Assembly (NCBI GenBank): GCA_023439605.1
Contig: JAEXNS010000132.1
Coordinates: forward strand, 1-7,650
Reading direction: 5' to 3'
From: Bacillota bacterium
GTDB taxonomy: Bacteria > Bacillota > Clostridia > Oscillospirales > Ruminococcaceae
DNA: 7,650 nucleotides
Every line of letters begins with the position of its first letter. The first letter of the stretch is position 1. Of this stretch, positions 1 to 5,896 are shown piece after piece. Position numbers and translations under genes: made by a program. The notes under the pieces were generated by a model. The model did no database searches and was not told the DNA's origin. It saw only the letters and a list, made by a program, of their open reading frames with translations.

Positions 1-122
1 TCATTGAAATTTTTGAATATAAAGGTAAAAAAAATCATGTATCTGAAATTACAAAAAAACAAAATGATATTTTTAAATGTTTTGATATTATTCTTTAATA
101 CTACGCTATAATTTTCGGGAAT
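1..122 (+). mobile_element. Possible right end of an insertion sequence (tentative)
   Basis: The first 98 bases read as the end of a plus-strand protein. They are followed by about 24 bases containing TTTCGGGAATTTAGG, directly before the point where the minus-strand gene next to it ends without a natural-looking C-terminus. A transposase tail, then a short non-coding tip, then an abruptly truncated gene is the usual picture at an insertion-sequence end. The other end, the inverted repeat and most of the transposase lie outside the window, so neither the family nor the exact boundary can be proven. It is inferred from layout, not from a recognised IS sequence. Confidence 0.3.
3..98 (+). CDS. 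C-terminal end of an unidentified plus-strand protein, possibly a transposase (partial)
   Basis: The frame starting at base 3 stays open from the window edge to a TAA at 96-98 and gives 31 residues ending in ITKKQNDIFKCFDIIL. The mix of Ile, Phe, Lys, Glu and Tyr is plausible for a low-GC protein, and the ending loosely resembles the '(L/I)T-x-x-Q-x-x-I-F-x-x-(L/F)-x-I' tails of some IS4/IS1634-like transposases. It converges with the minus-strand gene that stops at 123. The fragment is too short to identify, and chance openness over about 30 codons in AT-rich DNA is possible. The transposase suggestion is an inference. Confidence 0.3.
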   Translation: MEIFEYKGKKNHVSEITKKQNDIFKCFDIIL

Positions 123-368
123 TTAGGATATAATTACATAATCAGAACGTTTACATTCATTGTTTTTTGAATCGAAGAAATTGCTAGTGCTTGGGAATTT
201 ATCACATTTTATGATTACTGAATTTAGAGGAACTCCTTTGATTTCGAGAGTATAATCAGAATCTGGTTCTGACAATTTATAAGTATAATTTTGATTTGAT
301 TTTGTAGGAGTTGGTTGAATAATAACATCATCTTTTAGTAATTGTTTTACTAGTTCAATAGAGTCCAT
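123..368 (-). pseudogene. Small partner protein of the ATPase, probably truncated; PD-(D/E)xK-like N-terminal half
   Basis: This 81-codon frame starts with ATG at 368, three bases below the ATPase stop, behind a clear GGAGG ribosome site inside the ATPase end, so the two genes are co-translated. The product begins MDSIELVKQLLKDD and ends with ECKRSDYVIIS. The C-K-R-x-D-Y/F-(hydrophobic)3 string resembles the first half of small nuclease-like proteins in which a buried Asp is followed by a strand carrying E-x-K. The E-x-K half is absent here because a TAA ends the frame at 123-125, where sequence resembling an insertion-sequence tip begins. I therefore read it as a 3'-truncated gene of roughly two thirds of its original length. 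That reading is an inference; a natural 81-residue protein of unknown function is the alternative. No signal peptide or membrane segment is visible. Confidence 0.5.
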
Positions 369-370
369 TA

Positions 371-1761
371 TTAACCTCCATATAATATTTCATCTTGTAT
401 TTTATTCATTATTTCAATTGTACTATCAAAACAGCTTAGTTGAATGCCATCTTCGGCATTTATAGGTGTTTTAGTTAATGTTTGAATATTAGATACCCTT
501 GTAGATCCGTTTAGCTTAATTTTTGAACGTTCAGATACATAAACTTTAATATCATTAACATTTAATAATTCAATTGTTGAATAATCCTCATTTTTTCTTA
601 ATTTTTCAATATGAGGTTTTTCAGAGTTTAATAATATCAAATTACTTAATTCTCTTAAAATATAATCACTATGAGTAGTTATAAATATTTTAAGTTTAAA
701 ATTAATTAGTGTTGACAATAATCGGGCTATTTTTCTTTGATTTTCAGGATGTAAATTTAATTCTGGTTCATCAATTATTAACATGTCATTAGGTTTAGCC
801 TCATGTTTGAGATAAAATACAATATCTAAAAGAGATCTAACTGCACTTGAGCTTTCATCCATCGATAGTTTTGTGTTTCCTTTTTGTGGTTGAAATGAAA
901 GTTCGCCGTTTTTATCAACATTGTAACTACCTCCAAGAATATCTTGGAATTTTTCTAAAACTTCAATATGTTCAGTCATTATAAAACTATTGTTTTTTGA
1001 ACATAATTCTAAATTTCTTGTGAATTCAACGTTGTGTTCTACAGGCAAAGCGTAGTCGGCTTTTTCATTTTTTATTAATTCGATTGGATTAACATACATA
1101 TCGTTTTTGATAACTTTATTTAGTAATTTATTTCGTGCAAAATTTAACTCCTGCCTAAAAATAGCCGCACCTGTTCTTTCAGCACTCGCAATAAAACAAT
1201 TTGGAAATATTGATGAAAAAACTAAATGCTTAATCGTTTCGTTTAATGTGTGGATTATTAAAAAATCTGGGATATTAACATTTGAATTGTCGGCAAACAA
1301 TGTGGTTGTTAAATTTACACTTTGTTTTTCTTTTTGTAATATCATCATTTCAGAATTGGTTTTAGTTGTTTTAATAGCTCTATGATATTCATCATTTAAA
1401 ACTTCCACCTCATTATTGTCCACAATTATTTTAAATGTTGTATTTTCAAATAGCTTTTTTTGTGCTGAATAAACATCAGCTATTATTTCTGTATATTCTT
1501 CACATGCTTTTAAAATTATATCCTGTGCCTTTTCTAAAAAGTCATTTAAATTAATGTTTGCAACTCCATGGTTCTTTAAATCATTTATTATATCATTAGG
1601 TATTTTTAACTCATATTTTTTTTCCAAAAATCAATAAATCCATAAAGAGCGTAAGTTACATATGTTTTACCGCTATTATTTTTACCACAAAGAACAGTAA
1701 AGTTACCAAGTTCTAATTCACCATATCTTATAGTTCCTAAATTTTCTACTATGATTTTCAT
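371..1761 (-). pseudogene. OLD/AAA_15-type ATPase, split by a frameshift in an A8 run
   Basis: Read from ATG at 1761 (ribosome site GGAGG just upstream), the protein begins MKIIVENLGTIRYGELELG and carries Walker A GKNNSGKT at residues 26-33. This frame stops at 1606-1608 after 51 codons. The rest of the protein lies in another frame (371-1627, apparent TTG start) and joins cleanly if one A is added to the eight-A run at 1616-1623, giving about 463 residues. In restored numbering the remaining marks are ERTGAAIF at about 195-202, a serine-rich signature-like MDESSSAVRSLL at 301-312, Walker B MLIIDEPELNLHP at about 327-339 and the H-loop THSDY at 363-367. These are the marks of the SMC/OLD-like ATPases common in phage-defence systems (family knowledge). 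The gap between Walker A and the next motif holds an unplaced helical insert. As written, the long frame lacks Walker A and could not bind ATP normally. A real mutation, a sequencing error, or slippage on the A8 run could each explain the split. Confidence 0.8.
1616..1623 (-). other. A8 homopolymer at the ATPase frame break
   Basis: On the coding strand the break reads TGG AAA AAA AAT ATG AGT TAA in the start frame. One extra A gives TGG AAA AAA AAA TAT GAG TTA, which continues into the long frame. The start-frame codons also contain A AAA AAT, which fits the X XXY YYZ pattern of a -1 ribosomal slippery site, and runs of eight or nine A are known substrates for RNA-polymerase slippage. I see no strong stimulatory hairpin immediately downstream. 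Confidence 0.6.
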
Positions 1762-1817
1762 GAATACACCTCCACTAAATCTAACAAAACTTATTGTGAT
1801 TTCGGATATTAATTTAT

Positions 1818-1847
1818 AGTATAGTATTATCTTTTTATACTGTTTAA
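1818..1847 (-). promoter_or_regulatory. Possible second promoter of the ATPase unit
   Basis: On the minus strand TTAAAC (1847-1842) and TATACT (1823-1818) are separated by 18 bases and would give a leader of about 48 nt before the ATPase ATG. In sequence this AT-rich such boxes arise easily, so this is an alternative to the upstream promoter rather than a firm call. Confidence 0.3.
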
Positions 1848-1856
1848 CACCTCATT

Positions 1857-1874
1857 TAACATAAGCGTGTGTTA
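1857..1874. promoter_or_regulatory. Operator-like palindrome, site 1
   Basis: The 18-bp sequence TAACATAAGCGTGTGTTA has half-sites that match as an inverted repeat at 7 of 9 positions. It is 15/18 identical to site 2, and the centres are 33 bp apart, about three helical turns, so a bound protein would sit on the same DNA face at both sites. It lies just downstream of the likely transcription start of the ATPase unit, a repressor-type position. A dimeric regulator such as a TetR-like protein would fit, but none is encoded in the window. Confidence 0.5.
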
Positions 1875-1885
1875 GATTTGACTTA

Positions 1886-1911
1886 ATTATAACACGGGCG
1901 TGTGTTATAAT
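1886..1911. promoter_or_regulatory. Operator-like palindrome, site 2
   Basis: ATTATAACAC (1886-1895) and GTGTTATAAT (1902-1911) form a perfect 10-bp inverted repeat around GGGCGT. A nested ACACG-GG-CGTGT palindrome occupies 1892-1903. The 18-bp core TAACACGGGCGTGTGTTA (1890-1907) shares its whole right half CGTGTGTTA with site 1. The palindrome spans the spacer and -10 box of the minus-strand promoter. Confidence 0.55.
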
Positions 1912-1915
1912 GCAA
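1886..1915 (-). promoter_or_regulatory. Promoter of the ATPase unit
   Basis: On the minus strand TTGCAT (1915-1910) is followed after 18 bases by a perfect TATAAT (1891-1886). Transcription would start near 1879 and give a leader of roughly 115 nt. The spacer is filled by operator-like site 2, so protein binding there would be expected to block RNA polymerase. The -35 box is weak (three of six consensus bases), which would suit tight control. Confidence 0.45.
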
Positions 1916-1951
1916 GCAATTATTAAAATTGAAAAATTCATGTGTTATTCA

Positions 1952-2085
1952 GTTACTATTTAGCCATATGTATAGGGCAGAGATATTTTACTGAAGGTAC
2001 AGGGTAACCAGAAAGCACAATCGACTCCGCAGAGTCGAAACACCTGTAAAAACTTAAACTCCATCTTAAGGAGATGGATAGTAAC
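1952..2085 (+). repeat. 134-bp intergenic repeat, copy 1 (complete)
   Basis: The element starts GTTACTAT and ends ATAGTAAC, an 8-bp terminal inverted repeat. It aligns without any gap to copy 2 over all 134 bases with about 81% identity (108 matches counted by hand). Near the middle is the hairpin TCGACTC-CGCA-GAGTCGA at 2021-2038, identical in all copies. A further local hairpin CCATCT/AGATGG is at 2061-2077. No clear target duplication flanks this copy, and it encodes no protein. It lies between the tRNA terminators and the ATPase promoter, which with 1762-2198 forms a gene-free stretch. Confidence 0.85.
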
Positions 2086-2118
2086 ATTTAATTTATGATT
2101 ATTATATCATTTTATAAA

Positions 2119-2139
2119 ATAGACATCAAGGATGTCTAT
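2119..2139 (-). terminator. Hairpin behind the tRNA terminator, possible backup terminator
   Basis: ATAGACATC and GATGTCTAT form a 9-bp perfect stem with a three-base loop. On the minus strand it is followed by TTTATAAAA, only a short T-run. It would act as a weak second stop for tRNA transcripts before the ATPase promoter, but the function is unproven. Confidence 0.35.
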
Positions 2140-2163
2140 AAAAATAAAAGTAGATATAAAATA

Positions 2164-2196
2164 AAAAAGCTTTCAAACAAAGTTTGAAAGCTTTTT
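2164..2196 (-). terminator. Rho-independent terminator of the tRNA operon
   Basis: A perfect 15-bp inverted repeat (2164-2178 and 2182-2196) with a three-base loop ends, on the minus strand, in a T-run continuing as TTTTTTAT. It starts three bases after the encoded CCA of tRNA-Glu, exactly where a tRNA operon should terminate. Confidence 0.9.
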
Positions 2197-2198
2197 GT

Positions 2199-2273
2199 TG
2201 GTGACCCGTACGAGAATCGAACTCGTGATTCCGCCGTGAAAGGGCGGTGTCTTAACCTCTTGACCAACGGGCC
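2199..2273 (-). tRNA. tRNA-Glu (anticodon UUC)
   Basis: The minus strand folds into a cloverleaf with acceptor GGCCCGT/ACGGGTC, anticodon stem CCGCC/GGCGG around the loop CTTTCAC (anticodon TTC) and T-arm ACGAG-TTCGATT-CTCGT. The CCA end is encoded at 2201-2199. Length is 75 nt including CCA. It lies five bases after tRNA-Met and shares its promoter and terminator. Confidence 0.95.
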
Positions 2274-2278
2274 ATTTA

Positions 2279-2355
2279 TGGTAGCGGTAGTGGGATTCGA
2301 ACCTACGACCAATCGGGTATGAACCGAGTACTCTAGCCAGCTGAGCTATACCGCC
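2279..2355 (-). tRNA. tRNA-Met, elongator (anticodon CAU)
   Basis: The cloverleaf has acceptor GGCGGTA with TACCGCT, D-arm GCTC...GAGT, anticodon loop TTCATAC (anticodon CAT), T-arm TAGG-TTCGAAT-CCTA and an encoded CCA; length is 77 nt. The start GGCGGTATAGCTCAGCTGGC and discriminator region closely follow the elongator tRNA-Met known from Bacillus rather than the initiator form. A CAU anticodon could also belong to tRNA-Ile2 with a modified C34, but the body resembles elongator Met. Confidence 0.92.
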
Positions 2356-2398
2356 GTCTTTATGTCGTTTCCTTGTGTTCTCCACCAGCGACTATATT

Positions 2399-2427
2399 AT
2401 TATACCGCGATTTAAAACAAAAGTCAA
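2399..2427 (-). promoter_or_regulatory. Strong sigma-A-type promoter of the tRNA operon
   Basis: On the minus strand TTGACT (2427-2422) and a perfect TATAAT (2404-2399) are separated by exactly 17 bases. Transcription would start near 2392, about 37 nt ahead of the mature 5' end of tRNA-Met. It is the best promoter in the window, as expected for stable RNA genes. Confidence 0.85.
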
Positions 2428-2459
2428 CACTTTTTTTGAAAAAAATTTTATTTGTTGAA

Positions 2460-2488
2460 AAAATATATTTTGAAATAAAATATATTTT
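2460..2488. other. AT-only 12-bp hairpin upstream of the tRNA promoter
   Basis: AAAATATATTTT and AAAATATATTTT pair perfectly across the five-base loop GAAAT. A small GTTGA-AAA-TCAAC hairpin follows at 2496-2508. No gene is present. It may be an AT-rich upstream promoter element or remnant; function unknown. Confidence 0.35.
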
Positions 2489-2540
2489 AATTATAGTTGA
2501 AAATCAACAAAGAATAAAGCGTTGAGTTTATTATTCTGCA

Positions 2541-2622
2541 GTTATAGGTTATTTAACAAATTTGCAGGGGTTTCGACTCTGCGGAGTCGACCGGGCTTTT
2601 CGGTCACACTGGACCTTCGGTA
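2541..2622 (-). repeat. Intergenic repeat, copy 3 (partial, inverted)
   Basis: Read on the minus strand, 2620 to about 2560 matches the core of copies 1 and 2: CCGAAGGTCCAG, then GCCCGG, the identical TCGACTC-CGCA-GAGTCGA hairpin (2590-2573), GAAAC and TGCAAA. The 3' part is about 15 bases shorter than in copy 2, and its end reads CTATAAC instead of ATAGTAAC. The first ~40 bases are missing and the mannanase terminator stands in their place. It is therefore a decayed or rearranged copy in the opposite orientation. Confidence 0.7.
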
Positions 2623-2628
2623 TATAAA

Positions 2629-2665
2629 AAAATAATAAAAGTCGATATTCAACTTTTATTATTTT
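2629..2665 (-). terminator. Terminator of the mannanase operon
   Basis: A 14-bp perfect stem (2629-2642 and 2652-2665) with a nine-base loop lies 11 bases after the mannanase stop. On the minus strand it runs into a T-tract (2631-2625). The stem is almost pure A/T, so strength is uncertain, but its position fits the end of the operon. Confidence 0.65.
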
Positions 2666-2675
2666 AAAAATTATT

Positions 2676-4268
2676 TTATTCTAGAGGGTAATCTCTTAAT
2701 TTTGGTAGTTCATCAAGAGTAAGAACTCTTTCATGATTATATACTTTTTTCCACATATCCTTTTCAGTATATTGTTCACTAAAAAGCTTAAATTTATCTA
2801 GGACAAATTCTCCACTCCAAGTGCAAAACCAAGCCCATTTAACATTATCTCTAAATGCTAGGTCAGGATCAAATAAACAACCGTTTTCTGTTAATGCAAT
2901 TATTTTGTTTTGCTGTGAGTACTGTAGGGCTTCTGTAAATCGACCACCTTGAGGGGTATATACTTTTTCGCCAGGATATATATCCTCACCTACTATATCA
3001 ACTGTTTCATCTCCAGGATACCATTCTTTGTTCTGCCCATTCCATACCCAAATTAAATTGTTTAACTTGTGTTCATTTGTCAATTTATCATATAGTATAT
3101 TCCAGAGCTTTATATTTGATTCGGGTTTACAATTTCCCCACCAAAACCAGCCGCCACTAGCTTCATGTAGAGGTCTCCATAAAACAGGTACATGGGCATC
3201 GTCCAATCTTTTTAACTCTTTTGCTATAGCGTCTATATCGCTCATTAAGAGGTCATATCCTTCTTGGTCCTTACCCTCCATTATATTGTCTAAATTTATA
3301 TTAGTAGCCTCTTTATAAAAGCCTTTGTACCATGGCTGGGCTTTTGTTTTAAGAAGGTATTTTGAGGGGGCATTCCAATGCCAACAAAAAGTAACTATAC
3401 CACCTTGATTATAGTACCAATCAATAGCATGTTCTATTGCAGATGAAGCAGGAGCACCATTTTCTACTCTAGATGGAGTATATTCTATTAAATCCAATCC
3501 AAGCATAGCTGGAAGTTTCCCTGTTTCAGTTTCTATTTTTTCTATTTCTGAACTTGATTTACCTTTATCTCCGTATTGACCTGAAATTATATATTTTCCA
3601 TAAACATCGGTTAAAAATTTCATAAGTCTTTTTGTGTTTTCATTTGAGTTTACGTTTACCAGTGAAGTAGATGCTTTGTAAACATCTTTTGAAATATCAG
3701 TTGACGGTGTTATAGTCATATTATCAACATAAATCCAACCCCAATAAGGTTTGATTATGATTTCGTTTTCACCTTTTTGCAGATATATTTGAGATATAGA
3801 ACTTTCTGAAAATTCTTCGTTTTTTGTATATATTTCACCTACTGATTTACCGTTTATGACAATATAATTATACTTTTCGCCACCCATAGAGGCAGTATTA
3901 AAGGTAAGTTTATATAAGCCTTCATTTTCTAAAGTGATTTTAAAAATAACTCCATCAATCTCATTTTGTTCTAATTTTACATAACTATCTCCTGTAAAAC
4001 CACTTAAAGATGCTGGTTGAACAACAGAAACATTTCCGCTGAAAGAGGAATTTTCAGCTTCATTAAAAAGTTTAAAATCTTCAGGCAAATTTTCAAAAGA
4101 AACATTATATTCAGACAAATCTAAATTTTCATTGAATTCTGTTCTAGCAGTTTTACTTAAATATTTTTTTGCTACTTTTTGACTAGAGTCGTTGTCTTTA
4201 CTTTTACATGAAAACATAGTCATAGTTAATATGTTTAGGGCTATTAATATAATAATTGCCTTTTTCAT
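2676..4268 (-). CDS. Surface lipoprotein beta-mannanase (CBM35-like domain + GH26)
   Basis: The product would cut beta-1,4-mannan chains outside the cell while anchored by a lipid. The chosen start (ATG at 4268, 530 residues) follows GGAGG by five bases; the in-frame ATG at 4280 overlaps that ribosome site and has none of its own. Residues 1-20 are a signal peptide (MKKAIIILIALNILTMTMF) ending in a lipobox-like FSC with Cys21. Residues about 68-189 form a beta-rich CBM35-like sugar-binding domain (FNEAENSSFSGN at its start, WGWIYVDNMTI at its end). The GH26 domain covers about 208-510. Its acid/base Glu369 is in WRPLHEASGGWFWWG and the probable nucleophile Glu461 is in IALTENG, both classic GH26 positions. 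The gene is the last of the operon, 20 nt after the HEPN gene. Mannanase activity follows from the family; beta-1,3-xylanase or lichenase specificity is known in GH26 but less likely. Confidence 0.92.
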   Translation of the reverse strand: MKKAIIILIALNILTMTMFSCKSKDNDSSQKVAKKYLSKTARTEFNENLDLSEYNVSFENLPEDFKLFNEAENSSFSGNVSVVQPASLSGFTGDSYVKLEQNEIDGVIFKITLENEGLYKLTFNTASMGGEKYNYIVINGKSVGEIYTKNEEFSESSISQIYLQKGENEIIIKPYWGWIYVDNMTITPSTDISKDVYKASTSLVNVNSNENTKRLMKFLTDVYGKYIISGQYGDKGKSSSEIEKIETETGKLPAMLGLDLIEYTPSRVENGAPASSAIEHAIDWYYNQGGIVTFCWHWNAPSKYLLKTKAQPWYKGFYKEATNINLDNIMEGKDQEGYDLLMSDIDAIAKELKRLDDAHVPVLWRPLHEASGGWFWWGNCKPESNIKLWNILYDKLTNEHKLNNLIWVWNGQNKEWYPGDETVDIVGEDIYPGEKVYTPQGGRFTEALQYSQQNKIIALTENGCLFDPDLAFRDNVKWAWFCTWSGEFVLDKFKLFSEQYTEKDMWKKVYNHERVLTLDELPKLRDYPLE

Positions 4269-4288
4269 ATATTCCTCCATTTTACAGT

Positions 4289-4726
4289 TTATTTTTTCCG
4301 CCTGTGATAACTTACAAAGTCAAATCTTATTTGCTCAGTTATAAATTCTAACATTTCTGATGTTGAATTTATAAGTTCTTCAATATTTTCTGTAGTTATA
4401 TCTAGTGGCATGTCGGCAGGATATCTAGTTTCTATGTAAAATCTGTTTAGTGCAGCACTTTTAGAGAGCCATTGTTGAAAGTGAGTATCACATTCGGTTG
4501 CTTGTTTACAAAGCCATGTGAGGTTATGACCATCAAAAAGCTTGCGTTTTTTGAAGAGAAGATATCCTTTTAAAGCTTTTTCAATACACTGCTGACAATG
4601 AAAAGCAGCAGCAGTGTAGCATCTTTCATCATGGAAAAGATTTTTGGCAGCTAAAAAATCTACATTTGAGTGAAAAAGCCAATCGAAGTATCTTCGGCTA
4701 TCGTTTTCTCTATACCCTCGTCCCAT
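4289..4726 (-). CDS. HEPN-domain protein (partner of the MNT-like protein)
   Basis: The 145-residue product has the HEPN (PF05168-type) helical pattern: FDWLFHSNVDFLAAKNLF at 14-31, then YTAAAFHCQQCIEKALKGYL at 37-56, and the family-typical YIETRYPADMP at 97-107. HEPN proteins of this kind pair with minimal nucleotidyltransferases in toxin-antitoxin or nucleotide-binding complexes (family knowledge). ATG at 4726 is preferred because GGGGG lies nine bases upstream; a TTG at 4771 would extend it by 15 residues. It overlaps the upstream MNT-like gene by 17 nt, so translation is coupled. The classical HEPN RNase motif R-x4-6-H is not in the usual core; only R134-x6-H141 at the extreme C-terminus fits the spacing. 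RNase activity is therefore uncertain. Confidence 0.85.
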   Translation of the reverse strand: MGRGYRENDSRRYFDWLFHSNVDFLAAKNLFHDERCYTAAAFHCQQCIEKALKGYLLFKKRKLFDGHNLTWLCKQATECDTHFQQWLSKSAALNRFYIETRYPADMPLDITTENIEELINSTSEMLEFITEQIRFDFVSYHRRKK

Positions 4727-5027
4727 ATAGATAAACCCCCGAATTATATATTTTCCAAGCAAATGTACCAATATCGTTTTTTAACTTATTCCATTCAGAA
4801 AGTTTGTACAAAACTAAATCATAAGGAACTTCACTGTCTACTTGCATATATAAATTACACTCGAGTTCAGATATACTTTTCACATCATCATTGACAATAA
4901 CAGCTAATTTAAAACTAATTAATTTTTCTGTTGTGTCTATTTTATTACTTACAAGTATTATGTTTATTGGTGAACAACGTTCCATTATCGAAACAGCAAC
5001 TTTATCTATAACAAAATGACCTTTCAT
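4710..5027 (-). CDS. Degenerate MNT-type nucleotidyltransferase-like protein
   Basis: This 105-residue protein matches the MNT half of MNT/HEPN pairs in size, position and C-terminus (WKIYNSGVYLYG at 91-102 corresponds to the family's 'i-x-x-GvvLYG' ending). YDLVLY at 69-74 keeps the third acidic strand. The catalytic signatures are altered: where the family has G-S-x-A-x-G it has VSNKID (26-31), and where it has S-D-x-D-L-L-V it has ISFKLAV (37-43), so both metal-binding aspartates appear replaced by Ser and Lys. It is probably not an active nucleotidyltransferase. ATG at 5027 follows AAAGGAT by seven bases; the upstream in-frame ATG at 5072 would lie inside the fumarase gene. It starts 13 nt after the fumarase stop and overlaps the HEPN start. 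The assignment rests on context plus the weak C-terminal match. Confidence 0.65.
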   Translation of the reverse strand: MKGHFVIDKVAVSIMERCSPINIILVSNKIDTTEKLISFKLAVIVNDDVKSISELECNLYMQVDSEVPYDLVLYKLSEWNKLKNDIGTFAWKIYNSGVYLYGTRV

Positions 5028-5040
5028 ATTATTATCCTTT

Positions 5041-5883
5041 CTATATAACTGTGGACGAATGTCTGGTAACATGGCATCCTATATTTACAGCCACTGGTAA
5101 TCCAGCTATATGGGTAGGATGTTCTTCAATGTTTACTGCCAAAGCAGTTACTGTTCCGCCAAACCCCTGTGGTCCTATACCGAGATTATTAATACTTTCA
5201 AGCATCGTTTTCTCGAGTTTAGAGTATAGTGGTTTGGGATTTCTTTTTGAAACATCACGACATAAAGCCTTTTTTGCTAAATAAGCACTATGCTCAAAGC
5301 TGCCTCCAATACCAACACCTACAACAATAGGTGGGCAAGGATTGCTTCCAGCATCGGATACAGTTTTAACTACAAAATCGCAAATATCTTCTTGGGTAGC
5401 AGAAGGATTAAACATTTTTATAGATGACATATTTTCACTTCCAAATCCTTTTGGACATACATCTATTTTAACTTTATCTCCATCTACTATTTTAGTATGT
5501 ATTATAGCAGGTGTATTATCATTTGTATTGATTCTTTCTAATGGATCTGCAACAATAGAACACCTTAAATAGCCTTCTTTATATCCTCGTGCAACACCTT
5601 TATTTATTGAGTTATACAAATTTCCGTTTACAAAATGAACATCTTGACCTATTTCTAAAAATATAATTGCCATGCCTGTATCTTGACATATTGCGATTTG
5701 TTGTTCCTCAGCAGCATCTATATTTTTTATTAAATCTTCAAAAATAGATTTTCCTACAGTTGATTGTTCCATTTTTAAGGAATCTTTTATAACATTTTCA
5801 AGACTTTCAGGTAATTTTAAATTTGCTTCAATACATAATCTGCATATTTCATTTTCTATAATATTTACATCTATATCACGCAT
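5041..5883 (-). CDS. Fumarate hydratase / tartrate dehydratase alpha subunit (Fe-S hydro-lyase)
   Basis: The protein (280 residues) is the alpha subunit of a class I iron-sulfur hydro-lyase that adds or removes water from C4 dicarboxylates (fumarate/malate or tartrate/oxaloacetate), in the cytoplasm. Family marks in order are AICQDTGMA (64-72), CPKGFGSENMS (143-153), NPCPPIVVGVGIGG (181-194), GIGPQGFGG (235-243) and HIAGLPVAVNIGCHVTRH (258-275). Cys66, Cys183 and Cys270 are placed to ligate the [4Fe-4S] cluster. Length is normal for the alpha subunit. ATG at 5883 follows AAGGAAG by seven bases, and that site overlaps the stop of the amidohydrolase gene 13 nt upstream. The beta subunit, normally encoded directly downstream, is absent; an MNT-like gene stands there. 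Choice between fumarase and tartrate dehydratase cannot be made from sequence alone. Confidence 0.92.
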   Translation of the reverse strand: MRDIDVNIIENEICRLCIEANLKLPESLENVIKDSLKMEQSTVGKSIFEDLIKNIDAAEEQQIAICQDTGMAIIFLEIGQDVHFVNGNLYNSINKGVARGYKEGYLRCSIVADPLERINTNDNTPAIIHTKIVDGDKVKIDVCPKGFGSENMSSIKMFNPSATQEDICDFVVKTVSDAGSNPCPPIVVGVGIGGSFEHSAYLAKKALCRDVSKRNPKPLYSKLEKTMLESINNLGIGPQGFGGTVTALAVNIEEHPTHIAGLPVAVNIGCHVTRHSSTVI

Positions 5884-5896
5884 AAAGATACTTCCT

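Noticed and set aside
1107..1385. Plus-strand open frame of 92 codons
   Set aside because: It is antisense to the ATPase, whose minus-strand frame has conserved motifs; no ribosome site or family match.
1878..1911. Plus-strand promoter TTGACT ... TATAAT over the operator
   Set aside because: Spacing is 22 bases, too long, and no plus-strand gene follows.
1952..2085. Integron attC-like site suggested by the inverted ends
   Set aside because: The ends GTTACTAT/ATAGTAAC do not fit the RYYYAAC/GTTRRRY boxes, and no gene cassettes adjoin the copies.
2173..2385. A 70-codon minus-strand frame with SYPIGRRFESHYR
   Set aside because: It reads straight through the tRNA-Met and tRNA-Glu genes; such 'proteins' are the known artefact of translating tRNA operons.
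3028..3318. Plus-strand open frame of 96 codons
   Set aside because: It lies opposite the catalytic region of the mannanase and is a shadow of its codon usage.
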